Assembly (NCBI RefSeq): GCF_017948455.1
Contig: NZ_JAFFSU010000020.1
Coordinates: 62,001 to 126,000 of the forward strand
Direction of reading: 5' to 3'
DNA: 64,000 bases
Source: Streptomyces sp. GESEQ-4
Lineage (GTDB): Bacteria > Actinomycetota > Actinomycetes > Streptomycetales > Streptomycetaceae
In this document: in pieces, positions 16,745 through 24,975 of the stretch
How the letters are laid out: every line of letters begins with the position of its first letter
How positions within the stretch are numbered: position 1 is the first letter of the stretch
Position numbers and translations under genes: made by a program
Notes under the pieces: generated by a model
Seen by the model: only the letters and a program-made list of their open reading frames with translations
What the model was told of the DNA's origin: nothing
Database searches by the model: none

Positions 16745-18154
16745 TCAGACGAGAGGTGAGCCGCTGCCCGCGACGACCTCCGGCCGCAGCAGGTCGGTCA
16801 GTCGCTCGGCGGGCAACAGCCCCTTCTCCAGGACGAGTTCGGCGACTCCGCGTCCGGTGGCGAGGGCTTCCTTGGCGATGTCGGTGGCGGCCGTGTACCC
16901 GATGTGCGGGTTGAGGGCGGTGACGAGGCCGATGGAGTTCTCCACGCTCGCGCGCAGCGCCTCGGTGTTGGCGGTGATGCCGGACACGCACCGTTCGGCG
17001 AGGGTCAGGCAGGCGGCCCGCAGGTGCGTGATGCTCTCGGACAGCGAGTGCAGGATGATCGGCTCGAAGGCGTTGAGCTGGAGCTGTCCAGCTTCCGCGG
17101 CCATGGTGATGGTGATGTCGTTGCCGATCACCTCGAAGGCGACCTGGTTGACGACCTCGGGGATCACCGGGTTGACCTTGCCGGGCATGATGCTCGAACC
17201 GGCCTGCACCGGCGGCAGGTTGATCTCGCCCAGTCCCGCGCGCGGGCCCGACGACAGCAGCCTGAGGTCGTTGCAGCTCTTGGAGAGCTTCACGGCGATC
17301 CGCTTCAGCACACCGGACATCTGGACGAACGCGCCGCAGTCCTGGGTGGCTTCGACCAGGTTGGCCGCGGTGACGAGCGGCAGCCCGGTGATGTCCGCGA
17401 GGTGGCGCCGCGCCGACTCGGCGTATCCGGCGGGCGCGTTGAGGCCGGTGCCGATGGCCGTGGCACCCAGGTTGATCTCATGAATCAACTCGACAGCCTC
17501 GTCAAGACGGCTGCGGTCCTCGTCAATCATGACGGCATACGCGGAGAACTCCTGGCCCAGCGTCATGGGCACCGCGTCCTGCAACTGTGTACGGCCCATC
17601 TTGAGCACATCGCGGAACTCGACAGCCTTGCGGGCGAAGGCGTCCTGCAATACAGACATCGCCTTGAGCAACCCATGCACCGCGAACACCGTCGCGACCT
17701 TGACCGCGGTCGGGTAGACGTCATTGGTCGACTGCCCGAGGTTGACGTCCTCGTTGGGATGCAGGTACTCGTACTGCCCCTTCGCATACCCGAGCAGCTC
17801 CAACGCCCTGTTCGCCACGACCTCGTTGGCATTCATATTGGTCGACGTACCGGCACCGCCCTGCACCACATCGACCACGAACTGGTCATGCAACTTGCCG
17901 TCCCGGATCTCCCGACAAGCCTCCACAATCGCAGCAGCCTTCTTCGGCTCCAGCAGCCCAAGCTCCTCATTCGCGAGAGCAGCGGCCTCCTTCACCGCAG
18001 CGAGCGCGTCAATCAGATGCGGATAGGCGGAAATCGCCGTACCGGTAATGGGAAAGTTCTCCGTGGCACGCAGAGTGTGGATGCCCCAGTACGCATCGAC
18101 GGGGACATCACGGTCTCCGAGCAGATCGTGCTCACGGCGGGTGACGGCGGTCAT
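16745..18154 (-). CDS. aspA: Aspartate ammonia-lyase
   Basis: A 469-residue member of the fumarase/aspartase superfamily, converting L-aspartate to fumarate and ammonia in the cytoplasm. The signature loop with the catalytic serine is visible as GSSIMPGKVNPVIPEV, together with GTSTNMNANEVVANRALE and LGQSTNDVYPTA. Length is that of a full aspartase. Its ATG has AAGGAGA twelve bases upstream. It lies 115 bp after the asparaginase gene, with a Streptomyces-type intergenic repeat in the gap, and just before glsA. With asparaginase it completes the route from asparagine to fumarate plus two ammonia. Confidence 0.93.
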   Translation of the reverse strand: MTAVTRREHDLLGDRDVPVDAYWGIHTLRATENFPITGTAISAYPHLIDALAAVKEAAALANEELGLLEPKKAAAIVEACREIRDGKLHDQFVVDVVQGGAGTSTNMNANEVVANRALELLGYAKGQYEYLHPNEDVNLGQSTNDVYPTAVKVATVFAVHGLLKAMSVLQDAFARKAVEFRDVLKMGRTQLQDAVPMTLGQEFSAYAVMIDEDRSRLDEAVELIHEINLGATAIGTGLNAPAGYAESARRHLADITGLPLVTAANLVEATQDCGAFVQMSGVLKRIAVKLSKSCNDLRLLSSGPRAGLGEINLPPVQAGSSIMPGKVNPVIPEVVNQVAFEVIGNDITITMAAEAGQLQLNAFEPIILHSLSESITHLRAACLTLAERCVSGITANTEALRASVENSIGLVTALNPHIGYTAATDIAKEALATGRGVAELVLEKGLLPAERLTDLLRPEVVAGSGSPLV

Positions 18155-18189
18155 GAGGGAAGGGTCTCCTTCTCAGGGGGTGAGGGTGA

Positions 18190-18260
18190 GCGCCCCTTCA
18201 GGGGCGCGGGGAACTGCGCGACCAGCCACATCGGGCCCGCAGCCGCCAAACAAGAAACCG
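18190..18260. repeat. Streptomyces-type intergenic repeat with hairpin
   Basis: The sequence starts with GCGCCCC-TTCA-GGGGCGC (18190-18207), a perfect seven-pair hairpin, followed by GGGGAACTGCGCGACCAGCC and a C/A-rich tail. I recognise this as a dispersed intergenic element seen in many Streptomyces genomes, usually at transcription-unit ends. Here it lies between the asparaginase and aspartase genes and may act as a terminator or mRNA-stability element that uncouples them. Its copy number cannot be seen from one window. Confidence 0.6.
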
Positions 18261-18269
18261 CGCACATCC

Positions 18270-19286
18270 CTAGGCGCAAGCCGAAACAACAACCGGCTCC
18301 AGCGACCGAACAGGCCGCACACACCCGACCGCCCGCCCACCCCCCAGCAGCGCCTCACCCTGAAACTCAGTGAGCAGCCCCGGATCAACCCCGGCCCACG
18401 CAAGCGCCGCCGCCGCAACCGGCACCCGCGCCCGATCAGCACCATCCGCGATCTTCACAGCGACGGCCCGCCCATCAGGAAGTGCCGCAACCTGCACCCC
18501 CTCGAACCCGTCCTTCGCAAGCAGCCCCGGCACGGCCCGCATCAACGCGGCCACATCCCGCCCCGAGCCGGAGGCCATCTCCGCATGCTCACGCATCGCG
18601 TCGGCGACCCGAGCCTCAGGAGTGCCGGCCACCGCGGTCGTGATCCGCGCGGTGGCCCGAGCCAGCCCATGGAGCGACACGGAGAACAGCGGCGCCCCAC
18701 ACCCGTCAACGGTCACCTGAGCGATCCGCTGCCCGGTGAGATCCTCGACGATCTCCGCGATGACCTGCTGAAGGGGGTGCGCAGGATCGAGGTAGCCGTC
18801 CAAGGGCCACCCGTTGAGCCGGCAGGCATACAGCATCGCCGCGTGCTTGCCGGAGCAGTTCTGGGCGAGCCGGGACGGCAGGCGGCCCTCCCTCACCCAG
18901 GAGTCCCGGACGACCGGGTCGAACGGCAGGTCCGGGACATTGCGGAGGTCGTCCTCGGAGACGCCGGCCAGCTCCAGGATCCGCCGGGTCCCGGCGAGGT
19001 GGCGTTCCTCTCCGGAGTGGCTGGCCGCGGTGAGCGACAGCAGCTCTCCGTCGAGCGGCAGCCCGACGCGCACCATGGCGGTGGCCTGGACGGGCTTGAG
19101 CGCCGAGCGCGGATAGAAAGCCGCCTCGATGTCACCGAGCTGGAACTGGACCTGGCCGCCGGTGCCGAGGACGACGACGGAGCCGTAGTGGATGCCTTCG
19201 ATCACCCCGCCGCGTATGAGGTGGGCGACGGGGGCGTGGAGGGGTGCGCGGATCAGGGGTGCGTCCACGAGCGAACTGCTGTACAT
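18270..19286 (-). CDS. L-asparaginase (COG4448 type)
   Basis: A 338-residue asparaginase of the COG4448 family (Rhizobium etli AnsA-like), unrelated in fold to the classical E. coli enzymes. The region QNCSGKHAAMLYACRLNGWP holds the conserved SGKH motif, and a further conserved stretch is VDGCGAPLFSVSLHGLA. It hydrolyses asparagine to aspartate and ammonia. The preceding permease stop overlaps a possible GTG start at 19322 (GTGA), which would add 12 residues; the ATG at 19286 is used here because family members begin near this point. It forms an operon with the upstream permease and FadR-type regulator. Confidence 0.88.
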   Translation of the reverse strand: MYSSSLVDAPLIRAPLHAPVAHLIRGGVIEGIHYGSVVVLGTGGQVQFQLGDIEAAFYPRSALKPVQATAMVRVGLPLDGELLSLTAASHSGEERHLAGTRRILELAGVSEDDLRNVPDLPFDPVVRDSWVREGRLPSRLAQNCSGKHAAMLYACRLNGWPLDGYLDPAHPLQQVIAEIVEDLTGQRIAQVTVDGCGAPLFSVSLHGLARATARITTAVAGTPEARVADAMREHAEMASGSGRDVAALMRAVPGLLAKDGFEGVQVAALPDGRAVAVKIADGADRARVPVAAAALAWAGVDPGLLTEFQGEALLGGGRAVGCVRPVRSLEPVVVSACA

Positions 19287-19318
19287 CACTGCCTGGTTCG
19301 GTTCGGCCGCTACGCGGT

Positions 19319-20761
19319 TCACGCGTCGGCTCCGGTAGGGGACTTGCGCGCCGTACGGCCGCGGATGGCGTACCAACCCGCGACCAGCGCTGCGGCGATC
19401 AGCGGCAGGCACAGCACGGTGGTGCGTCCGGCGCCGCCGTCGGCGTACATGAGGACCAGAACGGAGGCGAGGAAGGCCAGCGTCACGAGTTCGGTCCAGG
19501 GGGAGCCCGGCAGTCGGTAGCCGGGGCGGGTGAGCTCGCCCTTCTGGGTCTTCTGCCAGAAGAGCAGGTGACAGATCATGATCATGCCCCAGGTCGCGAG
19601 GATGCCGATCGCCGCGAAGTTGAGGACGATCTCGAACGCGTCGGCGGGGACGACGAAGTTGAGGCCCACGCCGAGGACACAGATACCGCTGGTGAGCAGG
19701 ATTCCGCCGTACGGGACCTGGCTGCGGCTCATCACGGAGGTGAACTTGGGCGCGGAGCCGTTCATGGCCATGGAGCGCAGGATGCGGCCGGTGGAGTACA
19801 GGCCGGAGTTGAGCGAGGACATGGCCGCGGTGACGACGACGAGGTTCATCACGCCGCCCGCCGCCGGGACGCCGATGTTGGACAGCACGGTCACGAAGGG
19901 GCTCTCGCCGCCGCTGTACTTGTTCCACGGCAGCAGCATCGACAGCAGGACGACCGAGCCGACGTAGAACAGGCCCACACGCCACATGATCGAGTTGATC
20001 GCCTTCGGCATGATCTTCTCGGGGTTCTCGGTCTCCCCCGCGGTGACGCCGACCAGTTCGACGGAGGCGTAGGCGAAGACGACGCCCTGGATGATCAGCA
20101 GCATGGGCAGCATGCCGTTGGGGAAGACGCCGCCGTGGTCGGTGATCAGGGACGGGCCGGGGGTCGCACCGTCGACGGGGTGCTGGGTGACCAGCAGGAA
20201 GATCCCGATGCACATGAAGATCACCAGTGCGCCGACCTTGACGATCGCGAACCAGAACTCCAGCTCACCGAAGATCTTGACCGAGATCAGATTGACGGTC
20301 AGCACGACCGCCAGGGCGATCAATGCGATCAACCATTGAGGGATGTCGGAGAACATGCCCCAGTAGTGCGTGTACGTGGCCACCGCCGTGATGTCGGCGA
20401 TGCCGGTCGTGGCCCAGTTGAGGAAGTACATCCAGCCCGCCGTGTACGCGCCCTTCTCGCCCATGAATTCCCGGGCGTACGACACGAAGGCGCCGGACGA
20501 CGGCCGGTACAGGACGAGTTCGCCGAGGGCCCTGACGACGAGGAAGGCGAAGATTCCGCAGACCGCGTAGGCGATGAAGAGCGAGGGGCCGGCTTCGGCG
20601 AGGCGGCCGCCTGCGCCCAGGAAGAGGCCGGTGCCGATGGCGCCACCGATGGCGATCATGTTGACGTGCCGGGACTTGAGGGACTTGCTGTAGCCCTCGT
20701 CTCCGGCATCGACATGGCCGGAACGTTTCTGCACGCCGTCGTGCAGGGACTGCTCGCTCAC
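19319..20761 (-). CDS. Amino-acid permease, AnsP/GabP-like
   Basis: A 480-residue transporter of the amino acid-polyamine-organocation superfamily with twelve predicted membrane helices. The first helix has the conserved IAIGGAIGTGLFLGAGG, followed by the region ALGELVLYRPSSGAFVSYA. The closest recognisable branch is the L-asparagine/GABA permeases of the AAT family. Its GTG start at 20761 overlaps the stop of the regulator gene (GTGA) and its stop overlaps a possible GTG start of the asparaginase gene, so regulator, uptake and hydrolysis are translationally linked. Context makes asparagine the likely substrate. Confidence 0.88.
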   Translation of the reverse strand: MSEQSLHDGVQKRSGHVDAGDEGYSKSLKSRHVNMIAIGGAIGTGLFLGAGGRLAEAGPSLFIAYAVCGIFAFLVVRALGELVLYRPSSGAFVSYAREFMGEKGAYTAGWMYFLNWATTGIADITAVATYTHYWGMFSDIPQWLIALIALAVVLTVNLISVKIFGELEFWFAIVKVGALVIFMCIGIFLLVTQHPVDGATPGPSLITDHGGVFPNGMLPMLLIIQGVVFAYASVELVGVTAGETENPEKIMPKAINSIMWRVGLFYVGSVVLLSMLLPWNKYSGGESPFVTVLSNIGVPAAGGVMNLVVVTAAMSSLNSGLYSTGRILRSMAMNGSAPKFTSVMSRSQVPYGGILLTSGICVLGVGLNFVVPADAFEIVLNFAAIGILATWGMIMICHLLFWQKTQKGELTRPGYRLPGSPWTELVTLAFLASVLVLMYADGGAGRTTVLCLPLIAAALVAGWYAIRGRTARKSPTGADA

Positions 20762-21489
20762 GCCTCGGGTCCGCCTTCCGTGGGGGTGTCCGTGCGCGCG
20801 GAGCGCACGATGTCGGTGAGGGTCGTCTCGACCCGGTCGAGGTGGTGGGTCATGGCGTCGACCGCGTCCTGCTCGCTGCCGTCGATCAGCGCCTCGACGA
20901 TCGCCCGGTGCTCGCGGTTGGACTGCTCGCGCCGGCCGCCCAGTTCGTTGAGGAACGCCGACTGACGGGCCAGTGCGTCGCGGATCTCCTCGATCACCCG
21001 GCGGAACACCGGGTTCTGGGCGGCCTCGGCGACGGCGAGGTGGAAGAGCGTGTCCATCGCGACCCACGCGGTGGTGTCCGTCTCCCGCTCCATGCGGTCG
21101 AGAAGGTGGGCCAGATGATCCAGGTTCTCCGGGGTGCGGCGAGCCGCCGCGTACCCGGCGACCGGGATCTCGACATGGCGGCGCACCTCGAGGAGGTCAC
21201 TGGCCGCGTAGTCGCCGAAGGTGGGGTCCTCGACGGTGTTGGCGACGACGAAGGTGCCCTTGCCGGTCTTGGAGACGGTCAGGCCCATCGTCTGCAACGC
21301 CCGCAGGGCCTCGCGCAGCACCGGCCGGCTGATCTCCAGGGTGCGGCAGAGCTCCGCCTCGGAGGGGAGCTTGTCCCCAATGGCGTACTCGCCGCGCTCG
21401 ATGGCGCCGCGGAGGTGTGCCAGCACCGCTTCCATGGCGCTGATACGCCGTGGCGGCTGACTGGCTGTCCGGCTGTCTGACAGGTTCAC
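20758..21489 (-). CDS. FadR-type GntR regulator of asparagine operon
   Basis: A 243-residue GntR regulator of the FadR/FCD subfamily: winged helix at about residues 18-85 (GDKLPSEAELCRTLEISRP, LREALRALQTMGL) and an all-helical FCD domain in which the metal/ligand histidines are visible in LFHLAVAEAA and REHRAIVEALIDG and in MTHHLDRV. FCD regulators bind carboxylates and amino acids. GTG start with GGAG ten bases upstream. It leads the operon with permease and asparaginase, so it probably controls that operon in response to asparagine, aspartate or a related acid. A small palindrome overlaps its ribosome site. Confidence 0.9.
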   Translation of the reverse strand: MNLSDSRTASQPPRRISAMEAVLAHLRGAIERGEYAIGDKLPSEAELCRTLEISRPVLREALRALQTMGLTVSKTGKGTFVVANTVEDPTFGDYAASDLLEVRRHVEIPVAGYAAARRTPENLDHLAHLLDRMERETDTTAWVAMDTLFHLAVAEAAQNPVFRRVIEEIRDALARQSAFLNELGGRREQSNREHRAIVEALIDGSEQDAVDAMTHHLDRVETTLTDIVRSARTDTPTEGGPEA

Positions 21490-21490
21490 G

Positions 21491-21503
21491 GGAGTGATAC
21501 TCC
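21491..21503. promoter_or_regulatory. Palindrome at start of asparagine operon
   Basis: GGAGT-GAT-ACTCC, a perfect 5+3+5 palindrome, lies immediately before the GTG of the FadR-type gene and covers its ribosome site. It could be an operator for autoregulation or simply a translation-control hairpin. Confidence 0.35.
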
Positions 21504-21550
21504 GGGCGACGGAAGGGTGCTGTCAAGCCCGGGGTGAAAGATGAATTTCA

Positions 21551-21580
21551 GGGGCGTGAGGCCTGAAAACCTCACACCCC
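21551..21580 (-). terminator. Terminator after uppP
   Basis: GGGGCGTGAGG pairs with CCTCACACCCC (ten of eleven pairs, one mismatch) around an eight-base loop. It lies seven bases past the uppP stop, in the gap before the start of the asparagine operon. Confidence 0.65.
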
Positions 21581-21586
21581 GGCATG

Positions 21587-22423
21587 TCAGCTGTTCAGCA
21601 CGCCTGTCCCGAGCAGACCGAACAGCAGCAGGCCCACGACGATGCGATAGATGACGAAGGCATTGAATGAGTGCTTGGCGACGAACTTCAGCAGCCAGGC
21701 GATCGAGGCGTAGGCCACGACGAAGGAGACCAGCGTCCCGACGACCAGCGGGGCCGCGCCGGCGCCCGTGCCGAGGGCGTCCTTCAGCTCGTAGATCCCG
21801 GCGCCGGTCAGGGCGGGGATGCCGAGGAAGAACGACAGACGGGTGGCGGCCACCCGGTCGAGGTCGAGCATCAGCGCGGTGGACATGGTGGCGCCGGAGC
21901 GTGAGAAGCCGGGGAAGAGCAGGGCGAGGATCTGCGAGCTCCCGACGAGCATCGCGTCCTTGAAGGACGTGTCGTCCTCCCCTCGCTTGTGCCGCCCCAT
22001 CTGATCCGCCGCCCACATCACGCCACTGCCGACGATCAGCGAGCCCGCGACCACCCAGAGGGAGGCCAGCGGTCCCTGGATGAGGGGCTTCGCGGCCAGG
22101 CCCACCACCACGATCGGGATCGTCGCGACGATCACCCACCAGGCGAACTTGTAGTCGTGGTGGTAGCGCTCCTCGCGGTCGGCGAGGCCCCGGAACCAGG
22201 CGGTCATGATCCGCACGATGTCCTTGAAGAAGTACACGAGCACGGCCGCGATCGCGCCGACCTGGATGACGGCGGAGAACCCGACAACGGCGTCATCGTC
22301 CACGGGGATGCCCATCAGCCCCTCGGCGATCTTCAGATGGCCGGTCGAGGAGACGGGCAGAAACTCGGTCACCCCCTCGATGGCTCCGAGGACGACGGCC
22401 TGACCGACGTTGATGGCGCTCAT
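21587..22423 (-). CDS. uppP: Undecaprenyl-diphosphatase
   Basis: A 278-residue integral membrane phosphatase (BacA/UppP family) that recycles undecaprenyl pyrophosphate to the monophosphate carrier for peptidoglycan and other envelope polymers, and can confer bacitracin resistance. The two catalytic motifs are visible: EGVTEFLPVSSTGHL near the N-terminus and PGFSRSGATMSTAL in the middle. About eight membrane helices, usual length. ATG at 22423 was preferred over a GTG nine bases upstream. It ends in its own terminator and seems monocistronic. Confidence 0.95.
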   Translation of the reverse strand: MSAINVGQAVVLGAIEGVTEFLPVSSTGHLKIAEGLMGIPVDDDAVVGFSAVIQVGAIAAVLVYFFKDIVRIMTAWFRGLADREERYHHDYKFAWWVIVATIPIVVVGLAAKPLIQGPLASLWVVAGSLIVGSGVMWAADQMGRHKRGEDDTSFKDAMLVGSSQILALLFPGFSRSGATMSTALMLDLDRVAATRLSFFLGIPALTGAGIYELKDALGTGAGAAPLVVGTLVSFVVAYASIAWLLKFVAKHSFNAFVIYRIVVGLLLFGLLGTGVLNS

Positions 22424-22495
22424 GGGATCCACTTCTGGCGAGGTGACCGACAGTGCGGTGACCAGTGTTACCGCGCGCGAGTGTGGTTCCGCGCG

Positions 22496-22855
22496 TCACA
22501 CCCACACCGTCTGGGCGATCCACACCCCGGCGAAAGCGGCGCCCAGCCCGGCCACCACACTCCCGGCGACGTTGGCGGCGGCCGAGAGCCCCGCCCCGGT
22601 CTCCGTCAGCCGCAGCGTCTCGTACGAGAAGGTCGAGTACGTGGTGAGCGCCCCGCACAGACCGGTGCCGAGCAGCAGCTGAACGTGGGAACTCGCGGCT
22701 CCGGTCACCAGGCCGAGGATCAGACACCCGGCGATGTTCACCACGAAGGTGCCCCAGGGAAACACCGAGTCGTGCCGGGACCGCACGGCGCGGTCCGTGA
22801 GGTAGCGGAGCGGGGCACCGACCATGGCGCCCGCGACGACCAGCAGCCAGTTCAC
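22496..22855 (-). CDS. crcB: Fluoride channel subunit CrcB/Fluc
   Basis: A 119-residue four-helix membrane protein of the Fluc family of fluoride exporters. The conserved GAPLRYLTDR motif is in the first helix region, TFVVNIAGC in the second (with the pore Asn), and the phenylalanine/sodium-site segment LTTYSTFSYE in the third. The start ATG overlaps the stop of the upstream crcB gene by four bases. In actinomycetes such pairs are believed to form hetero-dimeric antiparallel channels. Confidence 0.92.
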   Translation of the reverse strand: MNWLLVVAGAMVGAPLRYLTDRAVRSRHDSVFPWGTFVVNIAGCLILGLVTGAASSHVQLLLGTGLCGALTTYSTFSYETLRLTETGAGLSAAANVAGSVVAGLGAAFAGVWIAQTVWV

Positions 22856-23343
22856 AACGCCTTCTTACCGTTCACGTCCGATTCGCCCTGTTTACCGATC
22901 CGCATCCCTCGCAGTACGCGCCGGGTCGCCGTCGCCGTGAGCCACACCGCCATGAGCGCCGCGAGCAGGGTCCCGGCGAGGTAGGCCAGCGCCGTGTTCA
23001 GGTGGCCGGCGTCGACCAGTTTCTGGATGTCGACGGCGTACGTCGAGAAGGTGGTGAAGCCGCCGAGCACCCCGGTGCCGAAGAAGGGCCGCACCAGGCG
23101 GTGGGCGGACCACACCTCGGTGATCACCACCATGAACACGCCGATCACGGCGCAGCCGATCACATTGGTCCAGAAGGTCGCCCAGGGGAATCCGCCCGGC
23201 TGCGTCGGCCACCACAGGGAGGCGGCATACCGGGCGACCGCGCCGATGGCCCCGCCGAGCGCGACCACGGCGACGACGGATGCCTGACCGTGCCGACCGG
23301 CCCGCCGTGACGTGCGGAGAGGGGTGGACTCGGGGGCTGCCAT
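22852..23343 (-). CDS. crcB: Fluoride channel subunit CrcB/Fluc, longer partner
   Basis: A 163-residue Fluc homologue with an N-terminal cytosolic extension of about 30 residues before the first helix. Motifs: GAIGAVARYAASL, TFWTNVIGCAVIG and GGFTTFSTYAVDIQ. Coupled to the shorter crcB by ATGA. No fluoride-riboswitch core could be recognised in the 160 bp upstream, so expression may be constitutive. ATG at 23343 is preceded by GTAGGAGACG, a good ribosome site. Confidence 0.92.
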   Translation of the reverse strand: MAAPESTPLRTSRRAGRHGQASVVAVVALGGAIGAVARYAASLWWPTQPGGFPWATFWTNVIGCAVIGVFMVVITEVWSAHRLVRPFFGTGVLGGFTTFSTYAVDIQKLVDAGHLNTALAYLAGTLLAALMAVWLTATATRRVLRGMRIGKQGESDVNGKKAL

Positions 23344-23504
23344 GTCGTACGTCTCCTACTCGCCGGAACCCGGGCATGCGGTCGTCGCAAGTAGGGACCG
23401 TTGGCGGCAGCTGTGCCGCGGTTCGGGTACGGCGGGCCCCACCGCCGGTGCCGCGAGAAGTCAGCGCGGCCGGTGACCAGGGTAACCCCGGCGGTTCGCG
23501 CGGG

Positions 23505-24467
23505 TCACTTCGTGACCGGTGCCTCACACACGGCCACGCCCCGCTCCCACAGGCTGCCGAGGATCAGGTGGCCGTCGGTCTCGCAGACGCTGGTGACCAT
23601 CCGGAAGCGGGAGCGGCGGCGGGTGAGGTGGTGCAGGACGGTGCCCTCGTCGTCGACCGCCAGGACGCCCGCCCACGCGGTCGGACGGTAGGGGGCGCGC
23701 ACGGCGAGGCGTGCGGCGGCGCGGCGCACGGCGGGGGTGGCGCGGTGGAGCAGGTCGAGCGGGGGGACACGCGGTCCGGCCAGGGACACCCACATCGGTC
23801 CGTCCGGTCCGGCGCGCCAGAGGTTGTCGGGCATGCCGGGGAGGTTCTCGGCGAAGGGTTCGGAGTGTCCCGCCTTCGGCCCGGTGAGCCAGTAGCGCGT
23901 GAGGCGGCAGGCACCCGTTTCCGCGACGACCAGGAAGGACTCGTCGCCGCTCGCGGCCAGCCCGTTGGCGAACTGGAGGCCTTCCAGCAGTACCTCGGGC
24001 GTGTCCGAGCCCGGTGCCAGCCGCAGGAGACGGCCTGTTCCGGTGTGCTCGACGAGATCGCCGATCCAGTGCTCCAAGGGGTAGCGGCGGCTGGAGACGG
24101 TGAAGCAGACGCTGCCGTCGGAGAGGGCGATCACATTGCTGCAGAACCGCAGCCGCTCCCCCGCCACCGAGTCGACGAGGATACGGACGATCCCGTCGGC
24201 GAGACCGACGCGGAGCAGCCCGTGCACGGCGTCGCACACCAACAGGGCGTCGTCCGGGAGGAGTTCGAGGCCGAGGGGCCTGCCTCCGGTCTCGGCGATG
24301 ACCTCGACGCGCGCGGCGAACGGCTCGGTCAGACGATCGATGCGCAGGATCCGGCCGTCCTCGACGCCGGTCAGCACCCGGCCGCGGGCATCGGCCACCA
24401 CGTCCTCGGGGCCACGGCCGCCGATCGCGACGTAGTGCCGGGGGACGAGAGCGGTGGGACGGTCCAT
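23505..24467 (-). CDS. SMP-30/strictosidine-synthase-like protein
   Basis: A 320-residue six-bladed beta-propeller protein of the SMP-30/gluconolactonase/strictosidine-synthase superfamily. Characteristic stretches include GPEDVVADARGRVLTGVEDG, RPLGLELLPDDALLVCDA, ANGLAASGDESFLVVAETG, LPGMPDNLWRAGPDGPMWV and the C-terminal LILGSLWERGVAVCE. No signal peptide is seen, so it is probably cytoplasmic. Such proteins hydrolyse lactones or esters, but the substrate is not evident. It lies 38 bp after a small winged-helix gene on the same strand and may be controlled by it. Confidence 0.8.
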   Translation of the reverse strand: MDRPTALVPRHYVAIGGRGPEDVVADARGRVLTGVEDGRILRIDRLTEPFAARVEVIAETGGRPLGLELLPDDALLVCDAVHGLLRVGLADGIVRILVDSVAGERLRFCSNVIALSDGSVCFTVSSRRYPLEHWIGDLVEHTGTGRLLRLAPGSDTPEVLLEGLQFANGLAASGDESFLVVAETGACRLTRYWLTGPKAGHSEPFAENLPGMPDNLWRAGPDGPMWVSLAGPRVPPLDLLHRATPAVRRAAARLAVRAPYRPTAWAGVLAVDDEGTVLHHLTRRRSRFRMVTSVCETDGHLILGSLWERGVAVCEAPVTK

Positions 24468-24505
24468 GCGTTCGTGCCCTTCGCGGTCGGGGGGGGTGTA
24501 CGCCG

Positions 24506-24793
24506 CTACCAGCCCTTCTCGAACATGCGCGCCACCTCGGCGATCCGCACCTCGTCGCGCCGGTAGTAGGTGCGCAGCCGGATCCTCTTGGTGCGGAGCA
24601 GGCCGATGGCGGTGAGCAGGCCGAGGTGGGTCTCCGCAACCGAGCGGGACACGCCGAGCTTCGCGGCGACGGCGGTCGCGGTGACGCCGTCCTCGACGGG
24701 GTCGCCGTGCCGCTGCGGCGGGAAGTGCGCGGCCGGGTCCTTGAGCCACTCCAGGATGTCCAGCCGCCGTTCACTGACGGGAGTCCTCAACAT
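24506..24793 (-). CDS. Small winged-helix regulator (ArsR-like)
   Basis: A 95-residue protein with a single winged helix: ATAVAAKLGVSRSVAETHLG as the helix-turn-helix and IRLRTYYRRDEVRIAEVARM as the wing and final helix, a layout of ArsR-like proteins without the metal-binding cysteines. The ATG at 24793 precedes the conserved LRTPVSERRLDILEWLKDPA; an ORF start 96 bases upstream has no resemblance to the family. It is the first gene of a two-gene unit with the SMP-30-like gene. Ligand unknown. Confidence 0.75.
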   Translation of the reverse strand: MLRTPVSERRLDILEWLKDPAAHFPPQRHGDPVEDGVTATAVAAKLGVSRSVAETHLGLLTAIGLLRTKRIRLRTYYRRDEVRIAEVARMFEKGW

Positions 24794-24930
24794 CGCGCCC
24801 CCTCCGTCCTGGCCTCCTCGGACCGCGTGTGCCCACTCTTCCGCAGACCAGACCACCCCGTACGGAACTTCGCCACGTTTGTCCGACATCGAACGCCCGT
24901 GCGCTCCCTACGCGGTCGCCCGGACACGGC

Positions 24931-24963
24931 AGGGGCCCGGCCGCACACGGCGGCCGGGCCCCT
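24931..24963. terminator. Strong terminator after GH53 gene
   Basis: AGGGGCCCGGCCG and CGGCCGGGCCCCT form a perfect 13-pair stem with a seven-base loop. It starts 13 bases past the GH53 stop. On the plus strand it is followed by TTTC, so it may work in both directions. Confidence 0.8.
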
Positions 24964-24975
24964 TTCGTCACGGGC

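Noticed and set aside
23344..23504. Fluoride riboswitch before the crcB pair
   Set aside because: The sequence upstream of crcB on the minus strand lacks the recognisable conserved core and pseudoknot layout of crcB-motif RNAs.
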